Assembly (NCBI GenBank): GCA_019095985.1 | Contig: CM032666.1 | Coordinates: forward strand, 48,896,131 to 48,960,130 | Origin: Streblospio benedicti | Lineage: Eukaryota > Annelida > Polychaeta > Spionida > Spionidae | Reading direction: 5' to 3' | DNA: 64,000 nt | In this document: positions 43,401 to 55,400 of the stretch, piece by piece | Numbering within the stretch: the first letter of the stretch is position 1 | How the letters are laid out: each line of letters begins with the position of its first letter | Notes under the pieces: generated by a model | Told to the model about the DNA's origin: nothing | Database searches by the model: none | What the model saw: only the letters and a program-made list of their open reading frames with translations | Position numbers and translations under genes: made by a program

Positions 43401-46400
43401 GTACAATATGGTATAGGTGGAGTAACATATGTGAAAAGTCCCTAATGGTAATACGTGACATGTTGAAGCATGTATGTTAGTTTTGTGATGAATCTCTCAC
43501 ATTGAGCTGAATCTGTGAGGAAAGTCAAAGTTAACCTCACAACCTCAGTATTGACATGTAATATTTCCCGACTTCTTTTGGTATTGAATTCTATAATTTA
43601 GCCATCCTTTTTCAAGGCAAAGACTAGTTGTGCAAATTGAATGTTTTATTAATTATCATTTATGGTGTTAATGTCAACTTTATCCAATATTTCAAGAAAT
43701 ATCTTGTGCCTGCAATCTCCACTTTGTTTATAATATCTACCTTCTGCTATCTTTATCTTGATGTATCAATCTTCATTGATGGTACTTTTCAAACATTTTC
43801 TGGGTCTATGCTTTTGTGTAAATCAAAATCAGGTATCCCAAGCCTGATAATATAGAGAGGAAGAGCTGACACTGTCGTTAACAATAGCACCACAAATCTA
43901 ACAGATCAACATCTACATGTAGTGTACTTATTTCAGTTCAAGCATGCATTCTTCTTTTGCAGCAGATAAACGTGACCTTCTATCTCAGCTCTCTTTGCTG
44001 GTTCGATCTAGTTATATTGCTTTTATTGTTTCATTATTTTTAAACATAGTTTTTGTATGTTGCTGACAGGAATCCATGTATTATCTTTTTTTTTTTTTAG
44101 ATTTCAATATAGAATAATGGAGAATTATATTATTAATTTGAATATTGTCATAATTCAAAATCCCTTTCCAATCTTAATGTACACGTACATATATATAACT
44201 TATTTGACATCAAAATATTCATAATATAAGGTTATTTTATAGAAGCAATGAAATGCAATATTTATTGCTAAATGTCATTTGTATTGCTAACATTTGGAAA
44301 TAACAGACAATTTTAAAACACTTACAGAGAAAAGTAAGTCTTTCTACACTACAAAGCCGAGCAGCCAAACGAAGAGAAGATACAAAAAGTGTTGTTGCAA
44401 AGAAGCCAGTGAAAAAGAAACCAATTGAAGCTAAAGTAAATGGCTACACAAGCAACAAACTGTCAGATAAGCAAACACTTGTTCAAAGTGATCATATAGA
44501 AATGGAACCATTGGAAATAATAGAGGTATTATTTTTCTTATATTTTTATATACTTTTTACTTTCAATATTAGGTTACAAATAAGGGAAAGTAAAAGAAAT
44601 ACATGAATAATCATCTTTATAATTAATGTGTGCAAGAGTGCTACATATCTGAAAAGAAAAGTAAAATAAAAAAATGCAATATTTTAGTTATCATTATGTA
44701 TAAAATAGTTTATATTAAAGATGTAATAAGTAGCCCTTGAATTTTAGATGTATTTGTACAAGTAGGAAAGTACAAGAAATACTAAAATGTAATAGCAATT
44801 TTACTTTACATGTATATTGAAACATTTGATGTAGCACTTGCCTGAAGGGGAAGAAAATCAGCAAAACAGAGCAGCTGAAGGTGAAGAAGACATGGATGAA
44901 TTTGATCAAAGAGATGATGGATACATTGAACTTGTCTTAAGAGTATTAGCAAGAATGTGTGATGGTCAGCATAGAGGATTACAGGTTAACATCTTTTTTG
45001 TATTGCAGCCTTTTATTTTGCACACACTTGCTTTTGTCATTATACAGAATGAACTTTAATGATCATTCCAAATATCTTAAAAATAACCAATTATCTTCTG
45101 ATTAATTTTGGTGTATATAGTAATTTATTTGATTTTGCCTCATATGATGCCAATTGGTGCCAATCAAGCAGGGGAAGAATAACTTCCATATTTTCATGTA
45201 CCAGCTAATTATTTTGAATTATACTTGTTATTGCACCCTTGCCCCACTCGGAATTTTATACCAATACGGAAAGCACATTGTGAGCTACTATATACATTTG
45301 AATACAGAATTCTAGTGGGGAAAGACAGGTGCTGACCAAATATAAAACAAGTGATTTTTTCCTTTTGATCACAATGACCACATAAAGGCATTTGAACCTA
45401 TTTCAATACAATAAAATGAATCTGTTGTATTAAATGTTTATATATTATGAGGTTGGAAAGAATATAATTAGGAAAGAAAATCTAAAATGAGAAAAGTACA
45501 TAATGTGTGTTTTATGAAGGCATATTTTGAATAATGAATGAATGTATTTACACCCAAACTCGAGTACAATTGGACTGTATTTCTGTTTTTCATCATGTAT
45601 AACTGACATAGAAAGCCTATCAAACACACAACTGTAAGAGCGTCAAATATTAACCAAAATGAATGTTTTTGAATGTTTGTTGTTTATTGATAAGTATGAT
45701 ACATAGTGAATGAATTATTACCATGCTCATTCTATCAAATATGCAAAAGATTCTCTTTATTTGTAACTTTTAACTTCCTTACAAATCATACTTGTTATAT
45801 TTTAAGGACTATCTTCGTGAACAGCCAGATAACATGAAATCATTTAATATTGTTGCGGAAACTGCTGGATTTCTCAATCTTGTATACTCCAATGTCAATC
45901 CACAGAATATAGAACTTGTTGTTCAGCTGTATGAAACTCTAAATGAATTTACAGTGGTAAGTATCTTGGCAACCACTATTCACTTTCAATCTCACAGTGC
46001 CGACACTGATGCTCGTAATGCGCATTACGATCTTCCAAGAAGGCGGACGCTCAGGTTTATTTATAAATTTCAGTCCAGAATAGGTGTTACTGATACAGCT
46101 CTTAAATGGTTTCCATCTTACCTTACAAACCGTTCACAAGCCATCTTCCTCAATGGCATGTCATCAAAAAGCACTGCTTTGCTTTTCGGCGTCCCACAAG
46201 GCTCTGTACTAGGTCCTTTTAAATTCGTATCAAACATGTTCGCAGTATACATATGTATGCTGATGACACTGAGATCTATACTGAGTTTGACCTCTCACCT
46301 CATTCAGCTCATGAAGCCAGAAACAAGATGGAGGCTTGCATAGCTGATATAAGAGCATGGAGGCGTGAAAACAAACTTCAACTGAATGAAGCAAAGACTG

Positions 46401-49400
46401 AATTAGTAGCTATAACCCACTCCTGACATAAGGATACAGTTGACATTGAGTCTGTTAGAATTGGGAACAGTAATATCACACCCACATCCACTGCTCGTAA
46501 TTTAGGAGCTACTTTTGACCAAAACATGACACTTCAACCTCATGTGTCTGCCCTTGTTAAATCTTGCAATTGGCATCTTTGTCGTATTGGACAGACTTAC
46601 CACCTAGATTAATGCAGTCATCAAATAACAGATTGCTTAAAGAATTTAGATCAAGAACCAAGTCTTATGGTGATAGAGCTTTTAAAACAGCAGCACCTAA
46701 ATTATGGACTAAACTTCCACTGTCCATTCGACAATCCAAAACTCTTGTATCCTTTAAATCCCAACTAAAGCACCATTTTTTTAAGGAGGCCTACAAGCGT
46801 ACATGAACATTTAGTGGAATTTACGCTATATAAATTATATTGTATTGTATTGTATAAATTTTCTACCATATTTATGCTTTGAGCACAGACGAAACAGTAT
46901 ATAAGATGTGACTTAATGTATTTATGTATTTTTCAGTTTGAAGGCCTTAGGATTACATTTAACACAATGTCATGTCTAGTTTTGCTGATATTTGAAATTA
47001 TGATTTTGGCTATCATAAATGTAATGATTTTTCAGCAATGATCTAGATGAATTTTTATTTGTTTCGATAATGATCATGATGAATGAAATTGACAACCAAT
47101 TTTATTATAGTTGTGCTGACATTCTTAGAGTTTAATTGCATTATTAGGTACACACTATAGTCTATTTTACATTTATGATGCAAACAAATGACAGCATTCT
47201 TTATTTCTTAATACAGGGAAACCAACATAATCGGTCTGTCATGTTGAATAGCAAAGTTGTGGACTATATAAATTTCATCCTAAGAGCTGGTGAATTTAAG
47301 GGATGCCCAACAGAAAAGGTATTGCTAAAATTTCTATCTTATTTTGTGGATTTTAATACTTTACATACATAATACTAAATCTATTGGGTTTGATAAGTAT
47401 AAAATAATGCATACATTAAGTTGTAATATTACTAGTCTATTACAGTGGACATGTTTATCTCAAACTCAAAAATTACAAATCCCTCATAACTCAAAAATCC
47501 TGATAGTTATGATTTTCATTCCCTTCAATTTCGAGTTAAACTGGTTAAACTGTACTATGTCAATCAATTATTTTATATTCTGTAATATTCTAATAGATGG
47601 TTCAAATGTGTTAAATAATAATTTACAAAATGATTGTACATCATTTTGGAAAATCTTTGAAACGTTTAAACATTTTATAGGGAAGGAACAAACCTATTTT
47701 AATGCTTCTGTCTGTCATATTCAGTTACATTTCAGTGGACCTTCCATTGAAACCTGAAACAGGTGGAAGGTCCTGAATATGATGGATAGAAGCATATGAG
47801 TAGGTTTATTCCTTCTCTATGTGATAAATCCAGACACTAAGAAATCATTACTTTATGATATATTTACCGTGTACCAAACAATGATTGGAATTACAATGGG
47901 ATTATTGCACTTACATGTACATGTACCGGTATATGACAATAGAGTGGCAGACAATTCTTTGCTGTTAACCATACAGTGTGCAAGAGTAATTTGTAAATAG
48001 TCTTTATGACAACTATCTGCAAAGTAGTAATATTGCTATCTATTGATACTTACTGACATCTATGAGACTTTCAGCCAACTCAGTGACTATTGTAACTGTA
48101 TAAACATGTACATGTATGTGAGATGGAGTCTAATGCTAGCAGTCCACTGGGCCAGCGTCAGTTATAAATGCAATTTGATATGATGTTTATTTTTGCCAGT
48201 AAACCTTCAGGTGTTAAGTGGAATGTAGTAGTTCAAATATCCTCCTAACTGGCTCGGAACATCATAAAAATTTGTAGCAATGTTAAAAAGAATTGCCGGT
48301 GAACATACCATCCTACACATATGGCGCAAATGATCTGCCTATTGGAATCTAATGGAACGTACATTGTAATACCGTACATCAAGTTGTGCCAATAAGATTT
48401 TGCCCCCTATGATGCCACTTGGTGCCAAGTCAAACCTGATTAGACCAAAAAGCAGGTGCTTAAGCTGAGCTCCAGAGCAAAGCCCCATGCAAGCAAAGGC
48501 TCAGCTTCAAGACCCGCAACAACTGTTCAAGATGTAGTTCAAAACCTTCCCAACCCAAGACCAGCCCGCCCATTGTCATACTCATTCACCTTGTATAAAG
48601 ATACATGTAGCATTCAAATCTTATAACAGACCACAAACTAATTATCGATGTGAAAAGATATTTACCGTTTTTTATTGTTGAAATTAACTTCTAAGCTGAT
48701 ATGCATAATATTAGTTATGTTATTGAAAAATACTCATAATTTGCTAGTTTCAGTTTGTCTGCTATGTGTGATTGGTCCTTTATTGATTGATTTTGATATA
48801 TGACAAATCACATTGTCGTTGATGACATGAATTTTTCTAATACCTACATTTTTTACACTTTTTTTACACATCTATATACATCTAAAATTTTGTGTTATAT
48901 GATCTTTTGGATACTTTAATAATATTTTACCTCTTAATCTTTTAATGGCATTGTTTAGCTATAGTGTTTTACATTACGAAATTGATTACTTAAATATAAA
49001 TCTTTTAGCAATTATATGAAAATAAAAAGCTACCTTATGTACATGTATACATTTATTATGGATTTTTAACTTTTGTCGCTTTTAACTTTTGCATTTTATT
49101 GAAATGTGTTTGGTTTAATTTAATCAGACATCACATTTTAATAAGAATATTTTAGATTTAAGATTTTAGATTTTAGATTTGAAAAGTGCTATAGGAAACT
49201 TGGTTGTTGCGCTGAGTGAAGAAAATTCACCTCAGAGTTTTGAGGTAGCAAAGGTAAACAGAAGACCCATCTAACGAATAAACAAATTAATTGGTTGTCA
49301 CAAGATCTCTAACAATTTATTAACATTTCCATGATAACCAGTTAATTTGTATATTCTGTGTCAAATAAACAGAACTAACAGTAAGGAAATTAACCATTTT

Positions 49401-52400
49401 ATTATGACATTTCAATGCCGTGTGTATTCTACATGTAGGTTCTTGATCTGAAGCATAGCATTGGCAATATCTTAATAACAATGATAGAAGAAAACAGTCC
49501 TGAAAGTTTACAAATTGGGAAGGTAAATTATTATTGTAATAGATGACCGCCATAGAGGATAATCCGTGGATTAAACAAGTGTTCTCTTTTTTTTAACCTG
49601 CATACCTGTACTGATGTTCCCATAATTTATTGAGTTTTATGCATGATTCAGCTTTAACCGTTGTAAATATGCTAGCCCAGTCATTATCTTGTTAAGTACA
49701 TTATTAGATTTAAATGTGATGTAATACATCTGTGTTAGATTGAAATGATGGGACATGCAATAATCATATTTGATGTATGTAACATTAATGTTAACGTTTT
49801 TTCGATTAAGACATAATGTCAACATTTGTTTAGATTTTCTTACATTTTTGTGTTTTCTATTCGTGTTTCATATTTGTTTTTCTATTTCTAACAGATGAAT
49901 TTAGTGAAGGTAACATAGTATTCCTTGTTCAAATCACTAAATTTACATTTATATTCACATTCATACAATATGTAGATATAGTATTAGACCTTTTGCTTGA
50001 AGAAATTTGGTGTGTCAGGGCTAATTCAAACACTAATATTTATAGTAATAAATATATTTTCAATGCATGTATTATAGAGAAAACATGTCTGTAATTTATA
50101 TTTGACAGTTGATGAAATTTTTTACACCAATTTTAGAACACCAATATAGTTTTCACAGGAACCATTTCTCATTTTCTTGATAGAAATTTAGTAGTGGATG
50201 TTCTTAATCAGAAAGGAAAAGATGTTCTCACACTGACATAACATCATGGTACAAATATGCTATTTTAAAACCATACACTGAATGGAGATTTATATTAAAA
50301 TGTCTTCATGTTAAATTCCTCGTGTCATGATACATGTATCTCTAGAATAATGCTAAGTGTTATATTTATGTTTGATTTTGTAAAGCAGTGTGTAGGATTT
50401 AGACTTTAGCTATTATAAGTAATTAGAGTCTTAGAATATATCAACCATGAGCTTAACTGACAGATGCTGAGTTAGATGTACTATGATAGAATATTTGAAA
50501 AGCATGTGTGTCAATATATTCACTATACAGATTAGGATATTACTCGTAATAAAGCTTTCATTGTCATGGGAACAATCATAAGTATAGTGTGCAAAATATC
50601 TGAACACAAGGTGCCAAGGCATATGTTACATTAACTTTTCAATTTTTCAGGAAATCAAGGACACACTGGACAAAGAAGCCATTTACAGATGTATGGGAAG
50701 CTGTTATGAAATGTCTCTGGTAATTCAAATAAAAAATTTCCTTGACTTTTTCATTTAACTTTGAATACAAAGATGGCCAATATGTGGTAATCTATGCTGT
50801 AAGATCTGAAGTCTGCTTCAGCAGAGATGCCAACCTGTATGAACTCTAATATGTACTAGCATTGCCCATAAAGAATATTCATCATTGTAGACCTTATTTT
50901 TTAAGGCGTCGTCACATTAAACTAACAAAATCATTTCATTTGAACATTTTACTGATTTTTTAACACATGCTTGCCAGGGCTTTGTGGATAAATTCAAGAT
51001 AAATTTACAGATACTTTTACTTAAAGGGTAAAGGGAAGAGTGATTTGCATTTTAAACATCAACAAACGGAATTTAAGTATCCAATGTTAAAATTTTGTTG
51101 GATCAATGTCAATATTATTAATTTGTTTAAATGAAAGTATTTTACTTTTTTGACTTCCAAATAGTACTAATACTACCACAAAAGCATTGCTTGGCATCAC
51201 TGCTTCGGGACCACCCTTATGTTCAGAAGGCCCACAAGTCAGAAGGCCCTGATTGTGTAGAAAGCCTATTTGTAATTCAAATAACATTCATGCTCAGTTA
51301 GTAATAGTCCCACATTTAAAATATTCAAATACTGATTAGATAGTCATATGCACAAGACTCTTAGCTTTAAAATGATATGTTAACTGTCAAAATCGGAATG
51401 GGAAGAACAAAGTTTACATGCAAAATACCATGTCAGAGGTTGTCTTAATACCTTTAGTCTTAATGTTATATGTACAAAATAATGTTAATGTATTTCAAAG
51501 TGCATATTTGTTCTGTGAACTTACATCTTTTTAAAATGTTTATTTGTAGTGATGGGTAAACGGCCTTGGGCCTTAATTGGTGAATTTACTATACTATAGT
51601 ACTATACTGAACCATACTATGCTACGCTATATTATAAGAAATTCTGACTTGTGGGCCTTCTGACTTGTGGGCCTTCTGAACATAAGGCGGGTCCCCACTG
51701 CTTCAGTATACACCTTTTATTGTGTAGATTGTGCTCTCTTTGTATTCAAATAACACTTTCCTTTATATTTGTAAGTTTATGAACTGTAAAATGCAATATG
51801 CAAAGTTTATTTCCATTTTGTAAAATTTGTCATTTGAAGTTCTAGCTTATAAACAGTTAATACAAAGAAACAATTATGAAAGATAAGTATGTATATTTTT
51901 CAATAACATATAAATATTGTGACAAATTATACAAAATGACTTACTAGTAACTACAAGAAAGTCATTGAATATATTTCGTTCCAAAGGTATATGTGTTGAG
52001 AACCAAAATTCTTTCTAAATTAAACTGCAATCCACTATTTAGCAAAAGTGTAAATTATGATTTGTTATAAAATAGCTAAGTTCAAAGTCACAAATTTGAA
52101 TTTATAATATTCTTGAGCCACCAAGATAAAATAAAGTGCTTCTCGTAATTGCATTATAAGTACATTGAATACTCAATACATATACAATAAATATGAAATG
52201 ATATTCCATCTCTATGTACATGTATGGTGTACTTCTAGTATTATTATGCATATAATACCATCACAGAATGTATGTTAGATATTTTTACAATAATTAAAAA
52301 TAGTGATTTTGAAAATTAGGATGTGGACATGACTACATACCTGATACATGAAAAATGAATGATTGAAGTTTTTATTCTTTACGTTTACAATATTTTGGTG

Positions 52401-55400
52401 AACAAAATAGAAATAAACATATCAGTAATAAAGATATCATTCAGATGATGTTTAATAGTTTCTGGATTCAACATATTAATACACTAACATTTTGTTAGGA
52501 CAAGAGAAACTGTGTATTTATGTTTGCTACGTGCAGCTCTAGTGCAACCGAAAGACAAGAGTCAGACCCAAAGAAGAAATGTGGGGTAGTATACAAGATT
52601 GCTTTTTCTAGCTGCCATGAAGAATATGTGGGTGAGATTGGTCATACCTTAGGTACCAGACTAATGAAACACTTTTATAAAAACAGCCATCATGATGCGC
52701 ACAAAATCCTGTGCAAAAAGAAGTCAGTCGAAGGGGGCGTGTGCCCTTGAAATGTAGCAAACGTAAATATACAGTTTCTGTGCTCCTATTAAAATGTTAG
52801 TGTATTAAAATATGAGAAATAAAGATATTAGAAATCTTTGTCCCTTTATCAACTATATGAATTGTAAACCAAGAATGAAAATTGCAAAATGTATTTCAAT
52901 AATGTTTTATGTGAAAATCTTTAAGATTTTGATCTATTAATTCCACTTTCAATCTTTATGAACATTATGAAAAATTTGATAAAATTGACATAGCTTTGTG
53001 CACACTTACTTTAATGTGAAAAGAAATTGGAAGTGGAATCAATGCGTATGAATGTATGTAATTAGTTTGGCACATTTAAGAGTTAATGACTATTATTCAC
53101 AGCCTGAAGGTCACAAGTTTGAAGCTCCCCAAGTAGTTTTAGGTCATGATGGAAGACCATTGAAACCTGGCAGTTTAATAGGTGGAAAACTTGCATCTGC
53201 TAAAAACTTAGCAAAATTGGGGAGTCGGATGCTCAATACACCAGCACTTACAAAAGTGGTATGCATTTTTGAAAATAATTTTCATGAAATGTTCAATTTA
53301 AAATCTATTGTAATTTAAAGCCACCAAAAAAGGGAGCAAAGGCAAAGGAGGTAAAACATAAGTAGTGCATACAACTTTATACATGTAGGTTTGCATGAAA
53401 TAGAGTTTCACAAATGAGTAGAAATTTGAAATGTTTATCACATTTGAAAATTGAATATAAAATTTTAGTGATCCTTGCAAATGTTTTCTCTAAATTTAGA
53501 TTGCAAACATCGTAAAATATTTCTTCACATAGTTCATTACATCTTTAATCACAACATCAAATCATTGTTTTTGTTTTGGACTTTGACAAATTTTTAAAAC
53601 AAATTTCATTGTAGAACACTCAGCATCAAATCACTAAATTAATATTACCACGAATTTTATTTACATTTTTATACACAGTTTGTACTCCTTATTGATATTT
53701 CATCTTTAAATTATATCTATATCAGATGAAATATGTGTAAATGTAAGCTTTGCTTATACAGTATGATATAAAAAAGCCACGTGCTTTTCATTCAGATTAG
53801 ATGAAATGAAATTACATCATGTTATAACTTATCAGTAGTTGCCTATATTTTGTCATTCAAATATCAAAGCATTATGTTAGTGAAAGCTGTTGTTTAAAAT
53901 ATGTTGTCAGTTTTTTTAATGACAAATTCGTTAGGATGATGAAACTAAAACACCAGAAATGAAAGAGAAATTGGATGAAGTCGGGTTCACATATTTCCTC
54001 ATCTTGGCAAGATTGATAGATATTGACCCTAAGCTGGCAAAGTCAGAAGGTACGTATTATTTAGGTCCTATTATTTAATCTCTATATATCATATATGTAG
54101 CAGGTGCTATTGTCCTATTCTTATAAAAAAAATATCTAGCCACATATATATGAACTATGTGATCTATACAATATATAAAAGCAATATATCAGCAGATTCC
54201 AATGTAACTGAAGGTGTCTGTTAGTTTTGAAACGGTGCTCTTCCAATCTGACCACATAGTTATACACATATTAATTTCTTGTATCTCAATTATATTTTAC
54301 TTGCATCTTTTCCCATATTCTTAACTTGCATGAGAAACTATAAATGTAAATTTTGAGGAGTAATCAAGCCTCCATGCTATACATATACATTCATAGAATA
54401 CTATTTGTACATGTAGGGTTTATTATAAGTTCATTTGTTTCACATTGTGCTCGAGAATATTAGTGCACATATCTGACCTAATATTCAAAATATTATTTCT
54501 TCAATAATTATTACTGGTATTACGTTTTCAGATATCCATGTTACACCAATACAACAAGAGGCATTCAATTACTACAAAAAAAATACAATGTCCATAGAAT
54601 TGCTGAAAGATGATCATCTTCAAAAAGTTAATTTTAGAGTGAAAAACAAGGTAAACAGATGTTATATTCATATTAGAGTTTTGAAAGAAATTTATGACTG
54701 CTTTTATGATACAAATTTTATCATGCAAATGATTCAAATCAAATTTGAACACTAACTCTTGTGTTGGCAAAAATTTTGTGCCACTACCTTTGAGCCGATA
54801 AAAAAAAATTCCCCAAGGCATTTATTTATTTAAGAATCATTAGAATTGATGTAAAGTAAAATGCCACACCAACACAAAAAGTTTTATGCTTCTAAGTAAA
54901 CTAGAAAAATATACACACTTACAGAAATTTCAGCATTTTCAAACTTGAAATTTGCAAATATGCTCACTTTGATTAGGTAAAGCAAAACTAAAATATAAGA
55001 GCAATTTGCATAGTTGGGAATGTCACTGACTTAAATCAGGGAAGGAACGTATTCTTTTAATTGACCAATAATATCCAAAAGCATAGGAGGTTATACAAGC
55101 CATTGATGATCTTACAGTGATTGGACCTAATATAGGTATTATTTAATGTTTCTAAAAGCACATAAACACAGCTGTTCCAATCATTGCAAATGCCTCTTAC
55201 CAAAATGACTATTTTACAAAGTGTAAGTCTAAGATTGTTGAAATTATCTGTACTTCCCCGCATTTTTACAAGTATTTTCGTTAGGTGTGGCAATTTAGTG
55301 CAAATCATTTCCAATAGGTTAGAGAATAAATGTCTAAAGGGAAAATTTTATTACAAGCCTAAAAGTAGTGGAATAAAATTGGTGTCAGCACAATAATGGT

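Larger units (their letters stand above)
34588..44327. other. 9.7-kb repeat-rich intron
   Basis: The largest intron in the window. From left to right: unassigned AT-rich sequence (34.6-36.0 kb), a hAT-like MITE (36.07-37.05 kb), AT microsatellites with hammerhead-ribozyme sequence (37.2-37.65 kb), a satellite array (37.83-42.22 kb), a foldback element (42.82-43.19 kb) and unassigned sequence up to 44327. No exon homologous to the family was seen inside. Confidence 0.65.

Noticed and set aside
47344-47757. 137-codon open frame after exon 50
   Set aside because: It begins inside the intron, has asparagine/isoleucine-rich composition typical of AT-rich noncoding sequence, and does not splice in phase with exons 50 or 51.
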